Below, in pieces: positions 24,636-32,725 of a DNA stretch of 32,772 nucleotides. Where the stretch lies: the NCBI GenBank assembly GCA_028872015.1, contig JAGWLO010000043.1:1-32772 (forward strand). Direction: 5' to 3'. Each line of letters begins with the position of its first letter. Positions within the stretch are counted from its first letter, which is position 1. Both the position numbers and the translations under genes were made by a program. Origin of the DNA: Burkholderiales bacterium (GTDB lineage Bacteria > Pseudomonadota > Gammaproteobacteria > Burkholderiales > Burkholderiaceae_C). The notes beneath the pieces are model-generated. The model saw only the letters and a list, made by a program, of their open reading frames with translations, did not search any database and was not told the DNA's origin.

Positions 24636-25325
24636 GTGGTACTTCTCGAGGCGATCGCGGTGCAGGCGGCGCGGTTCCAGGATTCGCTGGCCACGCCGGC
24701 CGGGCAGGTGTCGCTGGCCGCCGCGGCCCTCGGCGGGCTGCTGGTCATCGTCAGCGCCTTCGTGCGCACGATGATCCCGCTGCGCTGGCTGGCGGTGGGC
24801 AGCAACCTCGGCTTCATCGTCTACGGCCTGGCCCACCCGAGCCCGATCATGGTGGTGCTGCATTCGGTGCTGCTGCCCGTCAACCTCTGGCGCGTGGGCC
24901 AGATGGTGCGGCTGACGCGGCGCGTCTCGGCCGTGGCGGCCGATGCGCGTCAGCTCGAGCTGTGGCTGCGCCCCTACATGCGCGCGCGCAGCCGCCGCGC
25001 CGGCAGCACCGTGTTCCAGCGCGGTGCGCTGGCCGACCGCCTGTACTTCATCGTCAGCGGCGTGGTCGAGCTGCCCGAGATCGGGCGCCGCCTCGAGGCC
25101 GGCCAGATGTTCGGCGAGATCGCCTTCTTCGCCCCCGACCGCCGGCGCAGCAGCAGCGCGCGCTGCCTCACCGACTGCTTGCTGATGTCGATCGACGAGA
25201 CCACCTTCACCCAGCTCGTCTACCAGAACCCCGACTTCGGCCTGGCCGTGGTGCAGCTCATCGCCGGCCGGCTGAGCCAGGACATCCAGCGCCTGCAGGC
25301 CGGGCCGCCGCCGGCAGCCACCTGA
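24636..25325 (+). CDS. Membrane protein with three predicted helices and a cyclic-nucleotide-binding domain
   Basis: 229 residues from a GTG start. Three hydrophobic stretches at about 24-43, 47-66 and 70-87 are followed, after a basic linker, by a cNMP-binding fold at about 113-215. The phosphate-binding cassette keeps the key residues: Gly160-Glu161 (as in FGE of CRP) and Arg171-Ser172, so binding of cAMP or cGMP is plausible. There is no helix-turn-helix, so it is not a transcription factor. The three-helix plus cNMP layout is like animal Popeye proteins; related bacterial proteins exist, but their role is unknown. It is divergent from the PatZ-type gene. The start is uncertain, since no strong ribosome binding site is visible. 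Confidence 0.8.
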   Translation: MVLLEAIAVQAARFQDSLATPAGQVSLAAAALGGLLVIVSAFVRTMIPLRWLAVGSNLGFIVYGLAHPSPIMVVLHSVLLPVNLWRVGQMVRLTRRVSAVAADARQLELWLRPYMRARSRRAGSTVFQRGALADRLYFIVSGVVELPEIGRRLEAGQMFGEIAFFAPDRRRSSSARCLTDCLLMSIDETTFTQLVYQNPDFGLAVVQLIAGRLSQDIQRLQAGPPPAAT

Positions 25326-25326
25326 T

Positions 25327-25332
25327 TACACT
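25327..25332 (+). promoter_or_regulatory. Possible -10 element of the small exported protein gene
   Basis: TACACT lies 32 bases before the ATG at 25365, immediately after the stop of the cNMP-binding gene. No -35 box is visible at the expected distance. The gene may instead be co-transcribed from upstream. Confidence 0.3.
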
Positions 25333-25364
25333 GCGCGCACCCTCCACCCTGCCCCCGGTGTCGA

Positions 25365-25781
25365 ATGAAGAACGCTCTGCTGCTCCCCGCCCTGTTGCTG
25401 TCCGCGGCCGCCTGGGCCGCCGGGCCGAAGACCAATCTGGTCGATCACTCCAACCCGGCGCTGATCGACGAGGCCGGCGCCAAGGCGGTGATGGCCGAGG
25501 CCATCCCGGCCAAGGTGTGGAAGATCTACCCGGCCAGCAAGTACGCCTTCGTCAGCCAGGTCGAAGGCGGCGTCACGCCCGCGGGCATGTGCGTGGTGAC
25601 GGCGCGCGTGCTGCTGCTGCCGCTGACGCCGACGATGAAGGCGGTGCTGTTCCGGCCGCAGAAGACGGCCACTGCCTTCGACGCCAAGACCGTGACCGAC
25701 CGCGATCAGTGCAAGGCGCTGGCGCACGACAAGCTGAAGGAGGCGGCCGAGGCCATGGTCTCCTTCCTGGTCAAGGTCTGA
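25365..25781 (+). CDS. Small exported protein of unknown function
   Basis: 138 residues. Residues 1-18 form a Sec signal peptide with a likely cleavage after AWA (MKNALLLPALL core, Ala-x-Ala end). The mature part of about 120 residues has two cysteines, in GMCVVTA and DQCKALA, that could form a disulfide in the periplasm, and no membrane helix. I do not recognise the family. It lies 39 bp behind the membrane cNMP-binding gene on the same strand and converges with the panE-like gene after 22 bp. No lipobox is present, so it should be soluble or surface-associated. Codon use matches the neighbours, so it looks like a real resident gene. Confidence 0.8.
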   Translation: MKNALLLPALLLSAAAWAAGPKTNLVDHSNPALIDEAGAKAVMAEAIPAKVWKIYPASKYAFVSQVEGGVTPAGMCVVTARVLLLPLTPTMKAVLFRPQKTATAFDAKTVTDRDQCKALAHDKLKEAAEAMVSFLVKV

Positions 25782-25793
25782 CCGGGCGCGCGG

Positions 25794-25813
25794 GGCGGCC
25801 GCTTCAGGCCGCC
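25794..25813. other. Hairpin between convergent genes
   Basis: GGCGGCC (25794-25800) and GGCCGCC (25807-25813) form a 7-bp perfect stem around GCTTCA between the end of the small exported protein gene and the end of the panE-like gene, overlapping the latter's last codons. No T run is present, so a terminator function on either strand is uncertain. Confidence 0.35.
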
Positions 25814-26802
25814 GGCGGGTACAGCCCGCGCTCGCGCGCCATCAGCCGCGCCAGCCCGAACAGGGCGTCGATGCTGGGCGTGGCCAGCCCGAGGTGCCCG
25901 GCAATCTCGCGCGTGGCGCCCAGCAGCGCATCCAGCTCCAGCGGCCGGCCGGCCTCGAGATCCTGCAGCATCGAGGTCTTGAAGCTGCCCAGGCGCCGCG
26001 TCACGGCATGGCGCGCCTCGGGCGGCTCGTCGATCGGGATGCCGAAGGCGGCGCCCAGGGCCTGCGCCTCGCGCATGACGGCGCTGCAGAAGCCGCGCAC
26101 CAGCGGGTCGTCCAGGATGCGGTCGGTGGTTGCCCCGGTCAGGGCCGAGATCGGGTTGGTCGTCATGTTGCCGAAGAGCTTGAACCACAGCTCGCGCTGG
26201 ATGCGCTCGGACACCGTGACCACGAAGCCGGCCTCGCCGAGACGTCGCGCCCAGGCCTCGACGTCCCCGTCGCGCCCACCGGCCGGGCGGCCGATGATGA
26301 GCCCGTTGCCGTTCGCATGCCGCACCACGCCCGGCGCCGGCGTGCTGGCGCTGAGGTGCACCACGCAGCCCACGACCTGCGACGCCGGGATCAGCCGCCG
26401 CAGCCGGCCACCGGGGTCCACCGACTCCAGCGCGAGGCCGGCGCAGGGGCCGGGCAGGCCGTCGAAGAACCACCAGGGCACGCCGTTCATCGCCGTCAGC
26501 ACCCGGGTCTGCGGGCCGCACATCGCGTGCACCGCATCGGCCACGCCGGCCAGCGCCGGGCCCTTGACGGCGAGGATCACCAGGTCCTGCACGCCCAGCG
26601 CCGCCGCGTCGTCGCTGACCTGCAACGGCACGGCCACGGGGCCCTGGGCGGTATGCAGTCGCAGGCCATGCTGGCGCACCGCGGCCAGCGTGGCCCCGCG
26701 CGCCAGGGCGCTGAGCTCGATCCGGTCCGGGCCCGGGCGGCGCCCCAGCCTGCCTGCGAGCAGGCCGCCGATGGCGCCCAGGCCGACGATGCAGACCTTC
26801 AC
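25804..26802 (-). CDS. 2-dehydropantoate 2-reductase family protein
   Basis: 332 residues, ApbA/PanE fold. The NADPH-binding motif GLGAIGG is at residues 7-13, MNGVPWW follows the second half of the Rossmann domain, Lys208 in RELWFKLFGNMTTNPIS matches the catalytic lysine, and SFKTSMLQDLEAGRPLELD is the typical late block. Family members reduce ketopantoate for pantothenate synthesis, but there are many paralogues with other 2-oxo acid substrates, so the substrate and the symbol panE are not assigned. The start is a GTG that overlaps the outer-membrane factor stop (GTGA, 26799-26802). This places it at the end of the RND efflux operon, which is an unusual partner for a pantothenate enzyme. 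Confidence 0.88.
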   Translation of the reverse strand: MKVCIVGLGAIGGLLAGRLGRRPGPDRIELSALARGATLAAVRQHGLRLHTAQGPVAVPLQVSDDAAALGVQDLVILAVKGPALAGVADAVHAMCGPQTRVLTAMNGVPWWFFDGLPGPCAGLALESVDPGGRLRRLIPASQVVGCVVHLSASTPAPGVVRHANGNGLIIGRPAGGRDGDVEAWARRLGEAGFVVTVSERIQRELWFKLFGNMTTNPISALTGATTDRILDDPLVRGFCSAVMREAQALGAAFGIPIDEPPEARHAVTRRLGSFKTSMLQDLEAGRPLELDALLGATREIAGHLGLATPSIDALFGLARLMARERGLYPPAA

Positions 26803-28271
26803 GGCAGCGCCGCGCCGGGGGCCCAGCCGCCGCCCAGCACCCGGTACAGCGTGACGCCGTTCTGCGCCACCAGCGCCTGCACCTGCACCGCGGCCTGCTG
26901 GGCCGTGAACAGCACGCGCTGGGCGTCCAGCAGGTCGAGCGCGCTGGCCGCGCCGTTGCTATAGCGCAGCGCGGTCAGCCGCACCAGGGCCTGCTGCGCC
27001 TGCACCTGCGCCTGCTGCGCCTGCAGCTGCTGCTGCAGCGTGGCGCGGCCGGCCAGGGCGTCGGCCACCTCGCGGAACGCCGACTGGATGGCCCGCTCGT
27101 ACTGCGCCAGCGCGATCTCGCGGCCCACCTCGGCCAGCTTCAGGTTGGCACGGTTGCGCCCGGCGTCGAAGACGGTGGCGAGGGCCTGCGGCGCCGCGCT
27201 CCAGGCGAAGCTGCCGGCCTTGAACAGGGCGGCCAGCGCGTTGCTGGCGCTGCCGGCACTGCCCGTGAGCGTGATGCGCGGGAAGAACGCGGCCCGCGCG
27301 GCGCCGATGTTGGCATTGGCCGCCACCAGCTGCAGCTCGGCCTGGCGCACGTCGGGCCGGCGCGTGAGCACGCTGGCGGGCAGGCCCGGCGGCAGATCGG
27401 GCAGCGTCGGCAGCGTGGTCAGCGCAGGTTCGGGCGCTGGCCCCGCGCGGTCGCTGGACGTCGATGCCACGGCCGCCGCCGTCGGCAGCGCATCGGCCGG
27501 CACCGGCTGGCCCAGCAGCAGCGCCAGCGCGTTCTCGTCCTGCGCCCGCTGGCGCGTCTGCTGCGCCAGGGCCACGCGCGCCGCCTCGCGCAGCGCCACG
27601 GCGGCCTGCAGGTCGAGCTCGGAGGCGGCACCGTGGTCGTAGCGCAGCTGCGTCAGCCGGGCCGATTCGATGCGCGTGGCCAGCGTGCGCTGCGTCAGCT
27701 GCAGCAGCGCGTCGTCGGCCTGCAGCGCGAACCAGCCGCCCGCCACCGAGGCCACGAGCCCGATCTGCACCGCCTTGCGCGCCTCGGCACTGGCCAGCAC
27801 CTGCGCCGCCGCGGCGTCGCCGAGGCTGCGCAGGCGGCCGAACAGGTCGAGCTCGTACGACGACAGCTGCAGCCCGGCGGTGTAGACGCTGTTGATGCCG
27901 CCGTTGCCGTTGGGCTGGCGCAGCCCGGTGACGCCGGCGCCCAGGGTCGGCCAGCGGTCGGCGTCGCGCAGAGCCGCCTGGGCCTGCGCCTGCTCGATGT
28001 TGAGCGCGGCCACGCGCAGGTCGCGGTTGTTCTGCAGCGCGGTGCCGATCAGGCGCCGCAGCCGCGGGTCGGCGAAGAACTGCGGCCAGGGGATGTCGGC
28101 GGCAGCCTCGGCCGGCGCGCCGGCCGGGGCCGCGCCGGCGTCGGGAAACTGCGCCGGCACCGGCGCCGGCGGGCGCTGGTACGGCGGCGCCATCGAGGCG
28201 CAGCCGGCGAGCAGGGCGGCCAGGCCCAGGGCCGCCAGCGGCCCGGCGGCGGCGCGCGGCGGCGGCGTCAT
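26799..28271 (-). CDS. RND efflux outer-membrane lipoprotein, NodT/OprM family
   Basis: 490 residues, usual length for TolC-like OprM proteins. The N terminus has a lipoprotein signal with lipobox LLAGC, followed by PPYQRPPAPVP typical of the family. Long coiled-coil segments occur twice (rich in Gln, Ala and Arg), as expected for the trimeric alpha-barrel, with family blocks WPQFFADPRLRRLI, SYELDLFGRLR, LTRRPDVRQAELQLVAANANIG and SNGAASALDLLDAQR. It forms the exit duct that docks with the permease and adaptor encoded upstream. The ATG overlaps the permease stop by 4 bp (ATGA, 28268-28271). The sequence is complete. Confidence 0.95.
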   Translation of the reverse strand: MTPPPRAAAGPLAALGLAALLAGCASMAPPYQRPPAPVPAQFPDAGAAPAGAPAEAAADIPWPQFFADPRLRRLIGTALQNNRDLRVAALNIEQAQAQAALRDADRWPTLGAGVTGLRQPNGNGGINSVYTAGLQLSSYELDLFGRLRSLGDAAAAQVLASAEARKAVQIGLVASVAGGWFALQADDALLQLTQRTLATRIESARLTQLRYDHGAASELDLQAAVALREAARVALAQQTRQRAQDENALALLLGQPVPADALPTAAAVASTSSDRAGPAPEPALTTLPTLPDLPPGLPASVLTRRPDVRQAELQLVAANANIGAARAAFFPRITLTGSAGSASNALAALFKAGSFAWSAAPQALATVFDAGRNRANLKLAEVGREIALAQYERAIQSAFREVADALAGRATLQQQLQAQQAQVQAQQALVRLTALRYSNGAASALDLLDAQRVLFTAQQAAVQVQALVAQNGVTLYRVLGGGWAPGAALP

Positions 28272-31200
28272 CGCGCGTCCTCCCCGGGCGGCGGCGGCAC
28301 CGGCGGGTCGCCCTCGTGCGCGTAGCGCCGGCGCTGGCGCTCGCTGCCCTTGAACAGGCCGCGCACGACGACGAAGAAGATCGGCACGAACAACACCGCC
28401 AGCGTGGTGCCGGTGATCATGCCGCCCATCACGCCGGTGCCGATGTCGTGCTGGCTGGCCGAGCCGGCGCCGCGGGCCAGCACCAGCGGCAGCACGCCCA
28501 GGATGAAGGCCATCGAGGTCATGATGATGGGGCGGAACCGCAGGTGCGCTGCCGCCAGCGCGGCCTCGACCAGGCTGCGGCCCTGGGCATGGAGATCCTT
28601 CGCGAACTCGATGATCAGCACCGCGTTCTTCGAGGCCAGGCCGATGATCGTGATCAGGCCGACCTTGAAGAAGACGTCGTTCTCGAGCCCGCGGAACTCG
28701 GCGCCCAGGATCACGCCGAGCACCCCCAGCGGCACGACCAGGATCACCGCCAGCGGGATCGACCAGCTCTCGTACAGCGCGGCCAGGCACAGGAACACCG
28801 ACAGCAGCGAGAAGCCGAACAGGATGAAGGCGGTCGAGCCCGAGAGCTTCTCTTCGCGCGACAGGCCGGTCCATTCGTACGCGAAGCCCGGGGGCAGCTG
28901 CGCCGCGAGCTTCTCCATCTCGGCGATCGCGGCGCCGCTGCTGACCCCGGGCGCCGGTTCGCCGGCGATGCGCATCGTCGGGTAGCCGTTGTAGCGCACG
29001 GTCTGCATCGGGCCGGTGATCCAGCGCGTGGTCGTGAAGGCGCCCAGCGGCACCGGCGTGCCGGCACTGTTCAGCGCGTTGAGGCGCAGCAGGTCGTCGG
29101 GCTGCATGCGCGCCGGCGCGTCGGCCTGCACCACCACCCGCTGCAGCCGGCCGGCGTTCGGAAAGTCGTTGACATAGGCCGAGCCGAGCGCGGTCGACAG
29201 CGCACTGTTGATGGCCGTGAAGCTCACGCCCAGGGCGCTGGCCTTGTCGCGGTCGATGTCCAGCTGCAGCTGCGAGGCGTCCTCCAGCCCGTCGGGCCGC
29301 ACCGCCACCAGCAGCCGATCCTTGCCGGCGGCCGCCAGCAGCTGGTTGCGCGCCGCCAGCAGCGCGGCATGGCCGTTGCTGCCGCGGTCCTGCAGCCGCA
29401 TCGCGAAGCCGTTGGCGCGGCCGAGGTCGCGGATCGCCGGCGGGTTGACCGGGAAGATGATCGCGTCGCGGATCTTGCCCAGCGCGCCGAAGGCGCGCGT
29501 CACCAGGGCCTGCGCCGAATGCTCGGGGCCCGGGCGCTCATCCCAGTTCTTCAGCGTCACGAAGCCCAGGGCCGCATTCTGGCCCGAGCCCGAGAAGCTG
29601 AAGCCGAGCACGGTGACCATGCTCTGCACCTCGGGCTGCTTGAGCATGTAGCCCTCGACCTGCTGCATCACGCCCAGGGTGCGGTTGAGCGTGGCGCCCG
29701 GCGGCAGCTGCACGTTCACGAGCATGTTGCCCTGGTCCTCGTTCGGGATGAAGCCGGTGGGCAGTCGGCTGAACAGCAGCGCCACGGCGCCGATGATGGC
29801 GGCGTAGACGACCATCCAGCGCGCGGCGCGCCGCAGCAGCCGCGCGACCAGGCCCTCGTAGTTCTTGGCGGTGCGCGCGAAGCCGCGGTTGAACCAGCCG
29901 AGGAAGCCGCCCTTGGCATGGTGGTGGCCGGCCTCGACCGGCTTGAGCAGCGTGGCGCACAGCGCCGGCGTGAACGACAGCGCGAGAAAGGCCGAGAAGG
30001 CCACCGCGCTGACCATCACGGCCGCGAACTGGCGGTAGATGTTGCCCACCGCGCCGCTGAAGAAGGCCAGCGGCACGAACACCGAGACCAGCACCACGGT
30101 GACGCCGACGATGGCGCCCGAGATCTGGCCCATCGCCTTGCGCGTGGCCTGCAGCGGGGGCAGGCCTTCCTCGCTCATGATGCGCTCGACGTTCTCGACG
30201 ACCACGATCGCGTCGTCGACCACGATGCCGATCACCAGCACCATGCCGAACATGGTCAGCACGTTGATCGAGAAGCCCAGGGCCAGCAGCGAGGCGAAGC
30301 TGCCCAGCAGCGCGATCGGCACCACCAGGGTCGGGATGATGGTGTAGCGGATGTTCTGCAGGAACAGGTACATCACCGCGAACACCAGCGCCACCGCCTC
30401 GAGCAGGGTCTCCACGACCTGGCGGATCGAGATGCCGATGAAGGTCGAGCTGTCGTAGGGGATGCGCGCCTGCACGCCGGCCGGGAAGTAGGGCTGCAGT
30501 TCGGCCAGGCGCTTCTTCACCAGGGCCGCGGTCTGCAGCGCGTTGGCGGTGGGCGAGAGCTGGATGCCGATGCCGGTGGAGGGCCGGCCGTTGATCCGCG
30601 TGCGCACGCCGTAGCCCTGGGCGCCGAGCTCGACGCGGGCGACGTCCTTGAGCTTCACGGCCGAGCCGTCGGGGTTGGCGCGCAGCACGATCTCGCCGAA
30701 CTGGCGCGCCGTCTCGAGCTGCCCCCTGACGACGACGGTGGCGAAGATGCCCTGGTCGGGCGTGTTCGGCAGGTCGCCGAGGGTGCCCGAGGAGACCTGC
30801 GCGTTCTGCGCCGCGATCGCGGCGTTGACGTCGGCGGCCGAGAGCTTGTAGCCGAGCAGCTTGGCCGGGTCGATCCAGACCCGCATCGCGCGCTCGGTGC
30901 CGAACAGCTGGGCCTGGCCCACGCCCGGCACGCGCTGCATCTCGGGCAGCACGTTGCGGCTGGCGTAGTCGCCCAGGGCCACCGGGTCGAGCCGGCCGTC
31001 CTGGCTGGACAGGATGATGAAGAGCAGGAAGTTCGGGTTCGCCTTGTCGACCCGCACGCCCTGCTGCACCACGGCCTGCGGCAGCCGCGGCGTCGCGCGG
31101 CCGAGGCGGTTCTGCACGTCGACCTGCGCCAGGTCGGGGTTGGTGCCGGGCTCGTAGCTCAGCGTGATGCTGCCGGTGCCGTCGGCCTGGCTGACCGACT

Positions 31201-31435
31201 CGAAGTAGGCCAGGCCGGGCGAGCCGTTCATCTCGCGCTCGATGACGGCGATCACGCTGTTCTCGAGCGTCTGCGCCGAGGCGCCCGGGTAGGCCACGCT
31301 GACGACGATGGAGGGGGGCGCCACCGGCGGGTACTGCGCCACCGGCAGCTGCGTGATCGCGACGCCGCCGATGACGACGATGAACAAGGCGATGACCCAG
31401 GCGAAGATGGGCCGGTCGATGAAGAACTGCGCCAT
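28268..31435 (-). CDS. RND multidrug efflux permease, HAE-1 (AcrB/MexB) family
   Basis: 1055 residues, the size of AcrB. It is an inner-membrane trimer with 12 transmembrane helices and two large periplasmic loops, and exchanges protons for drugs. The N terminus MAQFFIDRPIFAWVIA is classic. The proton-relay pair is Asp407-Asp408 in GIVVDDAIVVVENVER, at exactly the AcrB numbering, and the second half has the relay lysine in GLASKNAVLIIEFAKDL. PNEDQGNMLVNVQLPPGATLNRT and the GFSFSGSGQNAALGFVTL block are also typical. It starts 12 bp after the adaptor stop and overlaps the outer-membrane factor. The substrate range cannot be read from sequence. Confidence 0.97.
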   Translation of the reverse strand: MAQFFIDRPIFAWVIALFIVVIGGVAITQLPVAQYPPVAPPSIVVSVAYPGASAQTLENSVIAVIEREMNGSPGLAYFESVSQADGTGSITLSYEPGTNPDLAQVDVQNRLGRATPRLPQAVVQQGVRVDKANPNFLLFIILSSQDGRLDPVALGDYASRNVLPEMQRVPGVGQAQLFGTERAMRVWIDPAKLLGYKLSAADVNAAIAAQNAQVSSGTLGDLPNTPDQGIFATVVVRGQLETARQFGEIVLRANPDGSAVKLKDVARVELGAQGYGVRTRINGRPSTGIGIQLSPTANALQTAALVKKRLAELQPYFPAGVQARIPYDSSTFIGISIRQVVETLLEAVALVFAVMYLFLQNIRYTIIPTLVVPIALLGSFASLLALGFSINVLTMFGMVLVIGIVVDDAIVVVENVERIMSEEGLPPLQATRKAMGQISGAIVGVTVVLVSVFVPLAFFSGAVGNIYRQFAAVMVSAVAFSAFLALSFTPALCATLLKPVEAGHHHAKGGFLGWFNRGFARTAKNYEGLVARLLRRAARWMVVYAAIIGAVALLFSRLPTGFIPNEDQGNMLVNVQLPPGATLNRTLGVMQQVEGYMLKQPEVQSMVTVLGFSFSGSGQNAALGFVTLKNWDERPGPEHSAQALVTRAFGALGKIRDAIIFPVNPPAIRDLGRANGFAMRLQDRGSNGHAALLAARNQLLAAAGKDRLLVAVRPDGLEDASQLQLDIDRDKASALGVSFTAINSALSTALGSAYVNDFPNAGRLQRVVVQADAPARMQPDDLLRLNALNSAGTPVPLGAFTTTRWITGPMQTVRYNGYPTMRIAGEPAPGVSSGAAIAEMEKLAAQLPPGFAYEWTGLSREEKLSGSTAFILFGFSLLSVFLCLAALYESWSIPLAVILVVPLGVLGVILGAEFRGLENDVFFKVGLITIIGLASKNAVLIIEFAKDLHAQGRSLVEAALAAAHLRFRPIIMTSMAFILGVLPLVLARGAGSASQHDIGTGVMGGMITGTTLAVLFVPIFFVVVRGLFKGSERQRRRYAHEGDPPVPPPPGEDAR

Positions 31436-31447
31436 GGGTCGGCCCGC

Positions 31448-32665
31448 TCAGCGTGGCGCCGGCGTGCCGGCCGCGGACGCCGCGGGTGCCTGCCAGGCCA
31501 CGGCCTTCACGGGCGCGTTGGGGCGCAGCTTCTGGAAGCCGTCGACCACCACGCGCTCGCCCGCCTGCAGGCCTGACAGCACCACCCACTGCCCGCCCTG
31601 GGCGCTGCCCACGCGCACGGTGCGCGTGCTGACCCGACCGTCGGCCGCGACCACCTGCACCGTGTCGCCGGCGCTGCCGCGCTGCACCGCCTGCTGCGGC
31701 AGCAGCATCGCGCCGGGCGCCTGCGCCTGCTCCAGCCGCACCCGCACGTACAGGCCCGGCAGCAGCACATGCTGCGGGTTGGGGATCTCCGCGCGCAGCG
31801 TGACCTGGTCCGAGCTCGGGTCGACCGTGACGTCGGAGAACAGCAGCCGGCCGCGCAGCGGGTAGACGCTGCCATCCTCCAGCACCACGCGCACGGCGGC
31901 CGCGGCCGGCCCGCGGGCGTCCACGAGCCGGCCCCCGGCGATCTGCGCGCGCAGCCGCATCAGCTGCGCCGCCGACTGCGTGAAGTTCACGTACAGCGGG
32001 TCGATCTGCTGCACCACCGCCAGCGGCGTGGCCTCGCCCTGGCCGACCAGCGCGCCCTCGGTGACCAGCGCGCGGCCGATGCGCCCCGCGATGGGTGCGC
32101 TGACATGCGCGTAGCCCAGGTTGATCTGCGCCGTCTGCACCGCGGCCTGGGCCGCGGCCACGTCGGCCTCGGCCTGCTGCTGTGCCGCCGCCGCCGCCAC
32201 GTACTCCTGCTGGCTGATGGCCTGCGCCGCCAGCAAGGGCTTGTCTCGCTCGGCCTGGGCGCCGGCCTGCATCAGCGTGGCCCGGGCGCGCGCCAGCTGG
32301 GCCCGGGCGCTGGCCAGGGTGGCGCGGTAGGGCGCGTCGTCGATCGTGAACAGGGGCTGGCCGGCCCGCACGTCGCTGCCCTCGTGGAACAGCCGCCGCT
32401 GCAGGATGCCGGCCGCGCGGGCGCGCACTTGCGCCACGCGCGAGGCCTCGGTGCGGCCGGGAAGTTCCGTCACGAGCCCCACGGTGGCGGGCTGCACCGT
32501 GACCACGCCCACCTCGGGCGGTGGCGGTGCGGCGGCGGCGTGCTCGGTGCCCGGGCTGCAGGCGGCGAGTGCGAGCGAGAGTGCGAGGGCGAGGGCGAAC
32601 GGGCGGATGAACCGGGGCGGGGCGGCAGCGGCGGGGCCGGCCGGGGCGGCGCTCCATGCAGTCAT
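31448..32665 (-). CDS. RND efflux periplasmic adaptor, AcrA/MexA family lipoprotein
   Basis: 405 residues from the ATG at 32665, which has an AAAGG about ten bases upstream; in-frame ATGs at 32689 and 32746 would only extend the N terminus. After about 20 residues comes a hydrophobic segment (ALALALSLALAAC) ending in a lipobox cysteine, so the protein is a lipid-anchored adaptor. Seen next are the beta-barrel/lipoyl half-motif TELPGRTEASRVAQVRARAAGIL, a long alpha-helical hairpin (Gln/Ala-rich), the second lipoyl half with SAPIAGRIGRALVTEGALVG, and LPGLYVRVRLEQ. It bridges permease and outer-membrane duct. It is first in the operon; the regulator, if adjacent, is beyond the end of the window. 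Confidence 0.95.
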   Translation of the reverse strand: MTAWSAAPAGPAAAAPPRFIRPFALALALSLALAACSPGTEHAAAAPPPPEVGVVTVQPATVGLVTELPGRTEASRVAQVRARAAGILQRRLFHEGSDVRAGQPLFTIDDAPYRATLASARAQLARARATLMQAGAQAERDKPLLAAQAISQQEYVAAAAAQQQAEADVAAAQAAVQTAQINLGYAHVSAPIAGRIGRALVTEGALVGQGEATPLAVVQQIDPLYVNFTQSAAQLMRLRAQIAGGRLVDARGPAAAAVRVVLEDGSVYPLRGRLLFSDVTVDPSSDQVTLRAEIPNPQHVLLPGLYVRVRLEQAQAPGAMLLPQQAVQRGSAGDTVQVVAADGRVSTRTVRVGSAQGGQWVVLSGLQAGERVVVDGFQKLRPNAPVKAVAWQAPAASAAGTPAPR

Positions 32666-32719
32666 GCTGGGGGGACCTTTCGTGGGCATCGACGACAGGG
32701 CAGGCCCCGACTCGGAATC

Positions 32720-32725
32720 ACTATA
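32720..32725 (-). promoter_or_regulatory. Possible -10 element of the RND efflux operon
   Basis: On the minus strand TATAGT lies about 55 bases before the adaptor ATG, inside the only AT-richer spot of the upstream region. No -35 box is evident and the intergenic region is cut by the window end, so operator sites may be missing. Confidence 0.3.

Noticed and set aside
22457..26854. A 1465-codon open frame on the plus strand
   Set aside because: It runs antisense to the PatZ-like gene, then out of frame through the cNMP-binding and exported-protein genes and antisense to the panE-like gene. Its product is low-complexity Arg/Ala/Gly/His-rich, as expected when GC-rich codons leave few stops in other frames.
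28316..31576. A 1086-codon open frame antisense to the RND permease
   Set aside because: The permease on the other strand has full family similarity; the antisense product is Arg/His/Asp/Gln-rich without domains, a mirror of GC-biased codons.
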